A stretch of 37,111 nucleotides of DNA, from NCBI GenBank assembly GCA_021325475.1, contig JAJPHA010000135.1, positions 1 through 37,111 of the forward strand, written 5' to 3'. The notes below the pieces were generated by a model. That model worked only from the letters and a program-made list of their open reading frames with translations. It was not told where the DNA came from and searched no databases. Origin of the DNA: Rhodanobacteraceae bacterium (GTDB taxonomy: Bacteria; Pseudomonadota; Gammaproteobacteria; Xanthomonadales; Rhodanobacteraceae). A program made the position numbers and the translations under genes. Below, piece after piece: positions 25,625-36,643 of this stretch; the stretch's first letter is position 1, and every line of letters begins with the position of its first letter.

Positions 25625-26330
25625 CGACCACTCCTCTTTGGTCAAAAGATTCGTAATACGAGCACTTCGATCACACTGACCTGAACGGATGCTGCCCTGA
25701 ACGTCGATCGCCAGGCATTCGCGCGTTCACCCGTCCATGATGATCGGCCTCTCTTCCGAATTGTGTGGAAGCGCTCATGTCGCGGCCGCCGGCTCACGCA
25801 GCCACGGGTTGACCAGCAGATGTTTCACTTTGTGGCCCAGCAGGTAGCACGTCATGATCAGCCTGCGATCGGTGCCGTAGCGGCGGCCGTGGTTGCCGTG
25901 ACGGATGGCTTGGTAGTAGCCGCTGATGGCACGCTTGACGTTGCATATCGCCTCGGAAGATTTCTCGAGGCGAACAGGGCAGCGCCGCGCCGCGCGGCTA
26001 CCGCGGGGGGCTATACGGGACTGATGTGTGATGCGGCCGTGGTGCGCAGCCGCGAACTGATGTGGGTCCATCCGACAATTCCCTTGCAAGAGTGCGAAGT
26101 CCAGATCCGTTGCTCGTTGGTGGGAGCCAGGCGGCTCGTCCGCGGCGCCGGTGCAGAGTCTCGGTAACTCGGTGCCGAGGTACTTTCTCTGCGCGAGGCG
26201 CCGGTGCGCATCCGTCTTGGCCAGCGCACCCTAACTTCTTTCCGAGACGTTTTCAAGACACGCGCTGACTGACCGGCCATCGCTGCCCGCTTCGGCCCGA
26301 GACCGGTTCGTCGCAGCCGCAGCGGCCGTT
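25625..26330. other. Intergenic region at the right edge of the Rhs island, no convincing gene
   Basis: About 700 bp separate the Rhs start from the end of the FAD oxidoreductase operon. A minus-strand frame near 25775-25950 contains CNVKRAISGYYQAIRHGNHG and ends LREPAAAT. This is slightly more protein-like than its surroundings and could be the tail of a decayed transposase, but I cannot assign it. The 25646-25700 part is AT-rich and may hold the Rhs promoter. No RNA gene or clear repeat seen. Confidence 0.5.
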
Positions 26331-27845
26331 CTACTCGACTTTCGTCTTGAGCACCGCCCGCGCCGCGTTGCGGCCGCTCGCGCCGCTGATGCCGCCGCCG
26401 CCATGCACGCCGCTGCCGCACAGGTACAGGCCATCGATCGGCGTGCGGTGGTCGGACCAGCCGGGCAACGGCCGCAGGAAGAACACCTGGTCGAGGATCA
26501 ACTGGCCGTGGTTGAGATCGCCTTCGCTCAGGCCGTAGACGGATTCGAGTTCGCGCGGGGTGATGGTGTGGGTGCGCTCGATGGTGGCCCGGAAACCGGG
26601 CGCGTAGCGTTCGACGAGATCGAGGGCGCGCCGCGCGATCGTCGCCGCCGCGTCGTCCGGTACCGGATGCCGCAAAGTATACGGCGCGTACTGGAAATGG
26701 ATCGAAACGATCGCGCCATCGGCGGTGACTTCGAGATAGGGCCGCTCGGAAATCTCGCCGTATTTCGCCGCGTCATAGGCGCGCTCGAGCTCGCGGATCG
26801 ATGGCGCGATCGCGAGCGTACCGGCGGGCAGGCCGTGGCCGCCGCGGGTCTGCACGTGCAGCTTGGCCACGCTGCCGCGCAGCTTGATCGACTGCGCCTG
26901 CCAGACGAAGTCCGGCGGCAGTTCGGGCGCGCCGACCAGCGCCAGGAAGGTGTGCCGCGGATCGGCCGCGGAGAGCACCAGCGGCGCGCGGATTTCCTCG
27001 CCGTTGGCGAGCGCCACGCCGAGCACGCGCTGGCGATCGACGAGGATGCGGCGCACTTCGGTGCCGGTGCGCAGCACGCCGCCGCGGCGCGCGAGCGCGG
27101 CGACGAGCGCCCGGCTCCACGCGCCGACGCCGCCCTGCACGGGCCGGTGCGCCAGGCCGCCGCGCAGGAGCCAGTTGTGCATCAGGGTGAGGCCGGTGCC
27201 GGCCGACATCGGTCCGAGCGTCACGCCGTGGACCGCGAGCGCGGCGACCGCGGCACGCAGCGCCTCGGTCTCGAACCAGTCGGCGGTCAGCTCCGCGGCC
27301 GACATCGACATCGCGCGCACGACGCGGAACAGGTCGCGGCCGCCCAGCCGGCGCAGCTTCCACAGCAGCGCCGCGAGCGGCAGGCCCTCGCCGAGGGAGA
27401 CCCGCGGCAGCCGCGGCATCGGCGCGCGATAGGCGGCATCGAGGAAGCGCGCCGCGGTGTCGAGCAAGGCGACGAACTCGGGCCAGCGCGCGGCGTCGCG
27501 CGCGGACCGGCGCCGCAGCATCTCCACTGCGCCGGCGCGGGCGTCGGTATACAATTCCAGATGTGTACCGTCCGCGTCCAGCGCCACGTAGGCCGGCGCC
27601 GTCGCCGGGGCGAAATCCGGGCGGGCGAGGTCGAGCTCGCGCACGATGTCGGGTCGCAACTGCGCGCTCGCGTGCAGGCTGTCGGCGACGAAGCCGTCGC
27701 CGAACGATTCGGTCACGAGCTGGCCGCCGGCGATCGCGCGGCGTTCCAGCACCAGCACCTTGCGGCCGGCGCGGGCGAGGTAGTTGGCGGCGACCAGGCC
27801 GTTGTGCCCGGCGCCGACCACGATGACGTCGTAGGCGGCGGCCAT
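26331..27845 (-). CDS. FAD-dependent oxidoreductase, PYROXD2/phytoene-dehydrogenase-like (paralogue 2)
   Basis: A 504-residue flavoprotein. The N-terminal Rossmann motif is VVGAGHNGLVAANYLARAG (Gly at 11, 13, 16) followed by the acidic strand end VLVLERR. The C-terminal FAD motif GLYLCGSGVHGGGGISGA is also intact. Overall layout matches the phytoene-desaturase-like group that includes animal PYROXD2. The bacterial members are mostly uncharacterised. The ATG at 27845 overlaps the stop of its paralogue by one base (TGATG). It is the last gene of a long minus-strand operon. Neighbouring Rieske and GcvT genes suggest oxidation of a small amine or amino acid derivative rather than carotenoid synthesis; no carotenoid genes are present. 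Confidence 0.86.
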   Translation of the reverse strand: MAAAYDVIVVGAGHNGLVAANYLARAGRKVLVLERRAIAGGQLVTESFGDGFVADSLHASAQLRPDIVRELDLARPDFAPATAPAYVALDADGTHLELYTDARAGAVEMLRRRSARDAARWPEFVALLDTAARFLDAAYRAPMPRLPRVSLGEGLPLAALLWKLRRLGGRDLFRVVRAMSMSAAELTADWFETEALRAAVAALAVHGVTLGPMSAGTGLTLMHNWLLRGGLAHRPVQGGVGAWSRALVAALARRGGVLRTGTEVRRILVDRQRVLGVALANGEEIRAPLVLSAADPRHTFLALVGAPELPPDFVWQAQSIKLRGSVAKLHVQTRGGHGLPAGTLAIAPSIRELERAYDAAKYGEISERPYLEVTADGAIVSIHFQYAPYTLRHPVPDDAAATIARRALDLVERYAPGFRATIERTHTITPRELESVYGLSEGDLNHGQLILDQVFFLRPLPGWSDHRTPIDGLYLCGSGVHGGGGISGASGRNAARAVLKTKVE

Positions 27846-29428
27846 CAGAGTCCGTCCTCGAGCAGCGCTTCGGCGGCGAGCTTGCCGGGCGCGCCCATCA
27901 CGCCGCCGCCGGGATGCGCGCCGGCCGCGCCGAAGTAGTAGCCCGGCAGCGGCGTGCGGAACGCCGCCCACTTCGGCGCCGGGCGGAAGAAGAACAGCTG
28001 GTGCAGCAGCAGTTCGCCGTGGAAGATGTTGCCGCCGGTGATGCCGGCGATGCGCTCGATGTCGGCCGGCGTGATCACCTGCATGCCGACGATCGCGCGG
28101 CGGATGTTGGGCGCGTATTTCTCGATCGTCGCGATCACGGTTTCGCCGAACGCCGCGCGCTTGGCATCGTCCCAGCCGCCTTCGACGTCGTAGGGCGCGT
28201 ACTGCACGAAGCAGGACATCACGTGATGACCGGGCGGCGCCATGTCGCGGTCGATCATCGAGGGGATGATCATGTCGAGGTAGGGCTCGCGCGAGAACGC
28301 GCCGTACTTGGCCTCGTCGTAGGCGCGTTCGATGTAGTCGATGCTCGGGCTGATCGAGATCGCGCCGCGGTGCAGCGGCCCTTCGCCCGGCAGGCAGGTG
28401 AAGTCGGGCAGCTCGCTGAGGGCCAGGTTGACCTTGCCGGAGGAGCCGCGCACGCGGAAGCGGCGGATCGATTCGAGCAGATCGTCCGGCAGGTGCCGGG
28501 CCTCGACGAATTGCAGGAAGGTGCGTTTCGGATCGGCCGCCGACAGCACCGCTTTGGCGTGCAGCTCGTCGCCGTTGGCGAGCGCCACGCCGACCGCGCG
28601 GCCGCCCTTGACGATCACCTGCGCCACCGGCGCGTTGGTGCGGATCTCGGCGCCGAGCGCGCGCGCGGCCTTGGCGATCGCCGCGGACACGCCGCCGGTG
28701 CCGTTCTTGGCGAACCCCCAGGCGCGGAACGCGCCGTCGATCTCGCCCATGTAGTGGTGCAGCAGCACGTAGGCGGTGCCGGGCGAGCGCGGACCGAGGA
28801 ACGTGCCGATGATGCCGCTCGCCGCCTTGGTGCCCTTGAGCGGATCGAACTCGAACCATTCCTCGAGCAGATCGGCGGCGGACTGGGTGACGAGCTTGGC
28901 CAGCCGATAGAGCTCCTGCTCGCTCAGGCTGCGCGCGTAGCGACCGAGCTTGAGCAGGCCCAGCAGATCGCGCGGCGCCAGCGACGAGGGATCGGGCGGC
29001 ACCAGGCTCAGCACCGGCTTGATCGCCTTGGCCGCGCGCGCCATCACGCGCGCGTATTCGTCGGCGGCCTCGGCGTCGCGCGGCGAATGACGGTAGAGCT
29101 CGCGGTAGGTCAGATCGCAGTCGTCCCACGCGGCGAGGTAGTCGCCGTTGGCGAGCGGCGTGACCGTGCTCGGCAGCGGCAGGATCCTGAGGCCGTGCTT
29201 CGGCAGCGCCAGATCGCGGATGATCTCCGGCCGCAGCAGGCTGACGACGTAGGAAAACTCGGTGAAGCGGTAGCCGGGGAAGATCTCCTCGGTGATGGCC
29301 GCGCCGCCGACCACCTCGCGCCGCTCGAGCACGACGACCTTGCGGCCCGCGCGCGCGAGATAGGCGGCGGCGGTCAGGCCGTTGTGGCCGGCGCCGATGA
29401 CGATGGCGTCGTACTGGTTAGCAGCCAT
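27845..29428 (-). CDS. FAD-dependent oxidoreductase, PYROXD2/phytoene-dehydrogenase-like (paralogue 1)
   Basis: A 527-residue paralogue of the downstream gene. The FAD motif is VIGAGHNGLTAAAYLARAG (Gly at 12, 14, 17) with VVVLERREVVGGAA. The C-terminal FAD-binding segment is YYFGAAGAHPGGGVMGAPG. No signal peptide or membrane helix is seen. The two paralogues share order of motifs and the SIDYIERAYDEAKYG / SIRELERAYDAAKYG block, pointing to an old duplication with divergence. Possibly they act as a heteromer or on successive steps. It starts at ATG 29428, after a 100-bp palindromic spacer that follows the GcvT-like gene. Confidence 0.87.
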   Translation of the reverse strand: MAANQYDAIVIGAGHNGLTAAAYLARAGRKVVVLERREVVGGAAITEEIFPGYRFTEFSYVVSLLRPEIIRDLALPKHGLRILPLPSTVTPLANGDYLAAWDDCDLTYRELYRHSPRDAEAADEYARVMARAAKAIKPVLSLVPPDPSSLAPRDLLGLLKLGRYARSLSEQELYRLAKLVTQSAADLLEEWFEFDPLKGTKAASGIIGTFLGPRSPGTAYVLLHHYMGEIDGAFRAWGFAKNGTGGVSAAIAKAARALGAEIRTNAPVAQVIVKGGRAVGVALANGDELHAKAVLSAADPKRTFLQFVEARHLPDDLLESIRRFRVRGSSGKVNLALSELPDFTCLPGEGPLHRGAISISPSIDYIERAYDEAKYGAFSREPYLDMIIPSMIDRDMAPPGHHVMSCFVQYAPYDVEGGWDDAKRAAFGETVIATIEKYAPNIRRAIVGMQVITPADIERIAGITGGNIFHGELLLHQLFFFRPAPKWAAFRTPLPGYYFGAAGAHPGGGVMGAPGKLAAEALLEDGL

Positions 29429-29432
29429 GGCA

Positions 29433-29519
29433 CGTCATGCCGGCAGGGATTGCCCGCATCCAGACCGCAGGGATGCCATCCATGGCAACTGGATTCCGGC
29501 AATCCCTGCCGGAATGACG
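29433..29519. repeat. Long imperfect palindrome between operon genes
   Basis: CGTCATGCCGGCAGGGATTG and two more bases (29433-29454) pair with 29498-29519 at all but one position. The inner 43 bases contain further partial pairing (GCATCCAGACCGCAGGGATG, ATCCATGG). It fills the only large gap inside the minus-strand operon. It resembles the GTCATTCC-type dispersed palindromes common in proteobacterial genomes and would fold in the mRNA. Confidence 0.75.
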
Positions 29520-29530
29520 AGCAAGATGCG

Positions 29531-30727
29531 TCATTTCTTTTTCCATTCCGGTTCGTAGAACGGCAGCGCCACCACCGTGGCCGGCGCGTGCCGGCGCTGG
29601 TGTTCCACGGTCACTTCCATGGTCAGGCGCGATCCCGCCTCGTGCCACGGCCGCTGCACGTGGGCGAGGGCGATGTATTTCTTGAGCAGCGGCGACCAGG
29701 TGCTGGTCGAGGCGTAGCCGACCTGGCGGCCCGCGCGTCGCACCGGCAGACTGGCGCGGATCGCCATGCCCGGGATCTGCGGCGGCAGGCCGACGCTGGC
29801 GTAGAGCCGCTCGAGCCCGTCCCAGTCGATCTCGAGGCCGACCAGCCGCCACGCCGAACCTTCGCGCTGCTCGCGCTCCAGCGCGCGGCGGCCGACGAAG
29901 TAGCCGGGCTTGTCGAGCGCCACGCTCCAGCCGAGGCCCATCTCGAACGGTGTCGACTTCTGCGCCGGAATCCAGGCGTGGGTGGTCGCGGTGTAATCGA
30001 CCTCGATCATGAACAGGCCGGCCTCGACCCGCGCCATGTCCATCGCCAGGATGCCGCATGGCACCAGGCCATAGTCGCCGCCGGCGTCGATCAGCTCGTC
30101 CCACACCGCGAGCGCGTGCTCGAAATCCATCCAGATCTCGTAGCCGAGATCGCCGGTGTAGCCGGTGCGCGAGATCGTCACCGGCGCGTTGGCGATGCGG
30201 TTGTCCATCAGCCGGAAGTACTTGAGCTTGTCGACGTTCTTCGCGCAGCAGCGGTCGAGGATCGCGCGCGATTTCGGCCCCTGCAGGCTGAGCGCGGCGA
30301 CGCGGTCGGTGACCTCGCGGATGGCGACGTCGAGGCCCACCGCGTTCATCGCCAGCCAGCGCAGCGCCGGCTCCGCCGAGGTGAGGCGGAAGCGGTCCTC
30401 GGCCAGGCGCGAGATCGTGCCGTCGTCGATCAGCTTGCCCTCGTCGTCGCACCAGCCGGTGTAGGCGACCTGGCCCACCTTCATCGCCAGCACGTCGCGC
30501 GGGGTCATGCGATGCAGCAGGCGCGCCGCATCCGGGCCTTCGATCAGATACTTCTTGAGCGGCGTCACGTCGATCAGCGCCGCGGCGTCGCGGATCGCCC
30601 AGTATTCGCGGTCGAGGCTGAGATCGTAGGAGCCGACCACGAGATAGCCCGCCCAGCGCCGCCAGTTCTGCGGCAGACAGAGTCGCGACGTGCGCGGATG
30701 AAACGGCGTGCGTTTGAGTTCGTGCAT
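29531..30727 (-). CDS. GcvT-like aminomethyltransferase family protein
   Basis: A 398-residue member of the GcvT/DmdA/sarcosine-dehydrogenase folate-binding family. These enzymes pass a methylene or methyl group from an amine or related donor to tetrahydrofolate. Family features include IDVTPLKKYLIEGPDAARLL, the folate-domain stretch SRTGYTGDLGYEIWMDFEHA, and LAMDMARVEAGLFMIEVDY, with a C-terminal beta-barrel domain (VGRRALEREQREGSAWRL). No glycine cleavage partners (gcvH, gcvP) lie nearby, so it is probably a dedicated demethylase rather than the housekeeping T protein. It starts 6 bases after the permease stop. With the Rieske oxygenase it suggests one-carbon capture from an N-methylated substrate. 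Confidence 0.85.
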   Translation of the reverse strand: MHELKRTPFHPRTSRLCLPQNWRRWAGYLVVGSYDLSLDREYWAIRDAAALIDVTPLKKYLIEGPDAARLLHRMTPRDVLAMKVGQVAYTGWCDDEGKLIDDGTISRLAEDRFRLTSAEPALRWLAMNAVGLDVAIREVTDRVAALSLQGPKSRAILDRCCAKNVDKLKYFRLMDNRIANAPVTISRTGYTGDLGYEIWMDFEHALAVWDELIDAGGDYGLVPCGILAMDMARVEAGLFMIEVDYTATTHAWIPAQKSTPFEMGLGWSVALDKPGYFVGRRALEREQREGSAWRLVGLEIDWDGLERLYASVGLPPQIPGMAIRASLPVRRAGRQVGYASTSTWSPLLKKYIALAHVQRPWHEAGSRLTMEVTVEHQRRHAPATVVALPFYEPEWKKK

Positions 30728-30733
30728 GCGGGT

Positions 30734-32110
30734 TCAACTCGTGGCAGCGGCCCGTGCCCGCCGGCGCATGAGCAGGAACACCGGCACGGCGGAGGCGAGC
30801 AGCGCGAGGCAAAGGATAGCCGGATTCGACGACCACGGCGTCCAGCAGATCAGCCCGCGGCCGCACGAAGCGGCGTCGGTGCTGAGGCCGGCGCCGACGA
30901 TCGCCCACAGCGCATAGAGTGCGGCGGCGACCGCGGCCGCGGCGAGCCGGCGCCGGTTCGCGACCGCGGGCAGGGCGCCGGTGGCGAGGAGCTTGAGCGC
31001 CGCGAGCGCGCAGGCCAGATACATCACCAGCGTGGCCGCGGTGGAAACGAGCACGACGAAGCGGAACACGTCGCCCAGGGATTTCGCCGCGTTCAGCGCG
31101 AGCAGGACGCTGGTGAGGGCGCTGCCGAGCACCAGCGACAGCGCCGGCGTGCGGCGCGGCGACTCGCGCGCGAACCAGCGCGGGAACACGCCCTGCCGCG
31201 CCATGTGATAGGGCAGCTCGCCCTGGATCAGGATCCAGCCGTTGAGCGCGCCGAAGCCGGACACCATGGCGAACAGCGCGATGCCGCGCGCCGCGGCGTC
31301 GCCGAAGAACACGCGCGCCACGTCGGCGAACGGCGCGTGCGACTGCGCCAGCGCCTCGGCCGGAATCACGAACAGCGCGGTGCTGCACGAGAGCACGTAG
31401 ATCGCGGCGGTGAGCGCGGTGCCGGCGAGCGTGGCGCGCGGCACGGTGCGCTCGGCGTCGGCCACCTTGCCCGCCGGAATCGTCGCGCACTCGAGGCCGC
31501 ACAGCGCGAACAGGGTCAGCGTCGCCGCCGCGGTGATCGCGTCCGCGCGCAGCGGCGCGGCGGTCGCCAGGTTCTGCGCGATCGCCGGGTGCCGCGTCGC
31601 CAGCAGCCACACGCCGAGCGCGCCGATCGCGAGCAGCGGCAGCAGTTTCAGCACGGTGGTGACGAGCTGCACGGACCCGGCCACGCGCGTGCCGTAGACG
31701 TTGACGCCGGTCAACACCCAGATCGCGGCGATGGTGACCAGCGCGGAGGTCGGCTGCGTCGCGATCGCCGGAAAGAAATCGGCAAGATAGCTCACCGCAC
31801 CGGTGGCGATCGCGGCGTTGCCGACCCAGCACGCGATCCAGTAGCCCCAGGCGACGACGAAGCCGGCGAATTCGCCGAAGGCGATGCGGGTGTAGTCGTA
31901 GGGGCCGCAGGCTTCGGGAAAGGCACGGCCGAGTGCGGCATAGACCACGGCGATGAGCAGCGCGCCGCTGATGGTGATGAGCCAGGCCGGCAGACTGTTG
32001 AGGCCGTACGGCGCCAGCGCCGCCGGCAGCAGGAACACGCTCGCGCCGATCATGTTGCCGACCACCAGCGCCGTGGCCATCCACAAGCCGAGCGGCCGGC
32101 CGCGACTCAC
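30734..32110 (-). CDS. Amino acid permease (APC superfamily, AdiC-like)
   Basis: A 458-residue transporter with about 12 membrane helices. It starts SRGRPLGLWMATALVVGNMI followed by GASVFLLPAALAPYG, the signature first helix of the APC amino acid/polyamine group. It also contains FALCGLECATIPAGKVADAE, typical of the AdiC/CadB/PotE branch. The GTG start at 32110 overlaps the stop of the Rieske gene by 4 bp (GTGA). Its place inside the catabolic operon suggests uptake of an amino-acid-like substrate, or exchange of substrate for product. Confidence 0.87.
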   Translation of the reverse strand: MSRGRPLGLWMATALVVGNMIGASVFLLPAALAPYGLNSLPAWLITISGALLIAVVYAALGRAFPEACGPYDYTRIAFGEFAGFVVAWGYWIACWVGNAAIATGAVSYLADFFPAIATQPTSALVTIAAIWVLTGVNVYGTRVAGSVQLVTTVLKLLPLLAIGALGVWLLATRHPAIAQNLATAAPLRADAITAAATLTLFALCGLECATIPAGKVADAERTVPRATLAGTALTAAIYVLSCSTALFVIPAEALAQSHAPFADVARVFFGDAAARGIALFAMVSGFGALNGWILIQGELPYHMARQGVFPRWFARESPRRTPALSLVLGSALTSVLLALNAAKSLGDVFRFVVLVSTAATLVMYLACALAALKLLATGALPAVANRRRLAAAAVAAALYALWAIVGAGLSTDAASCGRGLICWTPWSSNPAILCLALLASAVPVFLLMRRRARAAATS

Positions 32111-33257
32111 GCCGACGGTTCCGCGTCGGCGCGCGCCAGCCGCTCCAGCACGAAGCGGTCGAGCGCGAGCAGCAGTTCCTCGCGATTCGAATACGGCCCC
32201 GGCCGGTAGCCGCGCGTGGCGATGCCGGCCTGGGCGAGATCCGACAGCTCCCAGTCCTGACGATTGGTGAGATCCCAGAATTCGATCGCGCCGGCCGGAT
32301 CGAAGTCCGCACGCGCGATCGCCTCCGGATGGAAGTGCCAGTCGCAGACGATGTCGGTGCGGTCCACCGCGATCGGCCAGAGCTCGAAGGTCAGCATGTA
32401 GTCGGGATGCAGATTGAGCAGCAGGTTCGGCAGCAGCGCGTAGTAGTAGACGCGGCGCCGATCCTCCGGCGCCAGGCCCGGCAGCGGCGGCCGGCCGCTC
32501 TTGCCGTCGAGCGACAGCGTCTCGACGCCGTCGCGCAGATCCATGCGCCCGCCGAGCCAGGTCGGCCGCGGCGGCTCGTTGTCGCCGCTCAGGTAATGCG
32601 AATACTGGTTGAGCAGCGGGTGCGCGATCGGACAGTGCAGGCACTCCGAGTAGTTCTGGATCACGAGCTTCCAGTTCGCGTTGAGGTGATAGACCTTGCG
32701 TTCGACGCGCTTCAGTTCCGCCATGCGCCAGGGCGCGAACTTGGCGTCGAGGCCGCCGAGGTATTCGGCGAACGGCTGCGGCCGCGGCGCGAGGTTGATG
32801 AAGATGTGGCCGTCCCATTCGGCACAGGCGACCCGGCCGAGCGGATAGTCGGCGCGATCGAAGCCGATCACCTTTTCCATGTTCGGCGCGCTGAGGAGCT
32901 GTCCGTCGAGGTCGTAGGTCCAGGCGTGATAGGCGCAGCGGATGCGGCCGGGCAGCGTGCCGGCCGCCTCCTTGCACAACAGCGTGCCGCGGTGGCGACA
33001 GGTGTTGTGGAACGCGACGATCGCGCCGGCGGCGTTGCGCAGGACGATGACGTTGACGCCGGCGAAGCGCACCGTGAAGAAGCTGCCCGGCTCGGGCAAC
33101 TGCTCGCTGCGTCCGGCGTGCAGCCACATCGCGTAGTGGATCGCGGCGAGCTCGCGCCGGAACAGTTCGGGATCGGTGTAGTACGCAGCCGGCAACGTGC
33201 GCGCCTCGTCGACGCGGACTTCGGGCCGGGTGTTCGGGTAGCGGAAGCTCGGGCGGT

Positions 33258-33261
<4 letters not shown>
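32107..33261 (-). CDS. Rieske non-heme iron oxygenase, choline/betaine monooxygenase-like
   Basis: A 384-residue ring-hydroxylating-type oxygenase alpha subunit. The Rieske [2Fe-2S] ligands are C88 and H90 (NTCRHRG), and C109 and H112 (CAYHAW). The mononuclear iron motif follows in VIQNYSECLHCPIAHP. The spacing and the ECLHCP form match the branch that demethylates or hydroxylates quaternary amines (choline, glycine betaine, carnitine, stachydrine) more than aromatic-ring dioxygenases. No dedicated ferredoxin-reductase gene is in the window. It overlaps the S9 peptidase upstream (ATGA) and the permease downstream (GTGA) by 4 bp each. Substrate not determined. Confidence 0.9.
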
Positions 33262-35290
<2,029 letters not shown>

Positions 35291-35294
<4 letters not shown>

Positions 35295-36643
35295 GCTGAG
35301 GCCGACGCCTCGCCGAGCGCGGTTTCGAGCAGCGCCAGCGCCTCATCGACCGCGTCGCGGCCGACCAGCAGCGGCGGCATGAAGCGCACCGTGCTGGTGC
35401 CGCAGGCGAGCAGCAGCAGGCCGTGGTGGAAGGCGCGCGTGATCACCGCCTGGCACAGCGCCGGCGCGGGCGCTCGCGTCGCCGGATCGACGAGCTCCAT
35501 GCCGAGCATCAGGCCCTTGCCGCGCACCTCGCCGATCGCGGCGTGGCGGCGTGCCAGCGCGCGCAGGCGCTCGAGGAAATACGCGCCGACGGCGGCGGCG
35601 TTGGCGCAATACTCGCGTTCGACCAGCGCGAGCGTGGCGAGCGCCGCCGCGCAGCACAGCGGATTGCCGCCGTAGGTGTTGCCGTGCGCGCCGCGCGGCC
35701 AGCGTTCCATGATGCGGCGTTTCGCCAAGGTCACGCCGATCGGCAAGCCGGAACCGAGTCCCTTGGCGAGGGTGACGATGTCGGGCGCGACGCCCCAATG
35801 CTCGCAGGCGAACAGGCGTCCGGTGCGGCCGATGCCGGACTGCACCTCATCGGCGATCAGCAAAATGCCGTGGCGGTCGCACAACGCGCGCAGTCCGGAG
35901 AGAAAGCCGTCCGGCGGCACGACATAGCCGCCTTCGCCCTGGATCGGCTCGACCAGGATCGCGGCCACCTCGTGCGGCGGCAGGTGACTCGCGAACAGCG
36001 TGTGCTCGATGTAGTCGAGCACCGCGCGGCCCTGATCGGCGCCGGCGAACAGCGGCCGGTACGGATTCGGATAGGGCACGTGGGTCACGCCCGGCATGGT
36101 CGGGAAGAAGCCCTGCTGCTGGGTGTACTTGCTCGCGGTGAAGGCGAGCGCGCCCATGGTACGGCCATGGAAACCGCCGAGAAAACCGAGGAAGCGCGGC
36201 CGGCCGCTGACGTAGCGCGCGAGCTTGAGCGCGGCCTCCACCGCCTCGGTGCCGGACTGGCAGAAGAAGCTCATCGCCGGTTCGCCGAACGGCGCGAGCG
36301 CGGCGAGCTTCTCGGCGAGCGCGATCTGGCCTTCGTGCCAGTAATCCGAGGAGATGTGTAGGAACCGCTCGGCGGCGTCGCGGATCGCGGCGACGACCTC
36401 GGGGTGACTGTGCCCGGTCGCGCACACGGCGATGCCGGCGGCGAAATCGAGGAAGCGGTTGCCGTCGACGTCCCACACCTCCACACCGCGGCCATGCGCC
36501 ATCACGAACGGGTAGTCGCGCGGATAGGACGGCGACACCACCGCGGCGTCGCGCGCGATCAGTGCACGCGCCCTGGGGCCGGGCAGTTCGGTGCGGATGC
36601 GCGGGCCGCGCGCCGCGGCCGGGTCGCTCGCCGGTTTCGTCAT
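35291..36643 (-). CDS. Class III omega-aminotransferase (PLP)
   Basis: A 450-residue class III pyridoxal-phosphate aminotransferase of the 4-aminobutyrate/ornithine type. Features: WDVDGNRFLDFAAGIAVCAT near 57-76, GTEAVEAALKLAR (131-143) for phosphate binding, the glycine-rich GGFHGRTMGAL, the cofactor Asp D265 in LLIADEVQSGIGRTG, and the Schiff-base Lys K294 in LAKGLGSGLPIG. It should move an amino group from an omega-amino acid to 2-oxoglutarate or pyruvate. The frame extends to 36973, but ATG 36643 is right: it overlaps the stop of the CoA-transferase gene (ATGA) and the upstream stretch is Arg-rich antisense noise. Confidence 0.92.

Noticed and set aside
26331-29428. Carotenoid biosynthesis genes
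   Set aside because: The flavoproteins resemble phytoene desaturase only at family level; no phytoene synthase, cyclase or GGPP synthase is present and the operon context is amino-acid-like catabolism.
27914-32209. 1431-codon plus-strand frame opposite the catabolic operon
   Set aside because: Antisense to four overlapping genes with intact motifs; composition typical of GC-driven open frames.
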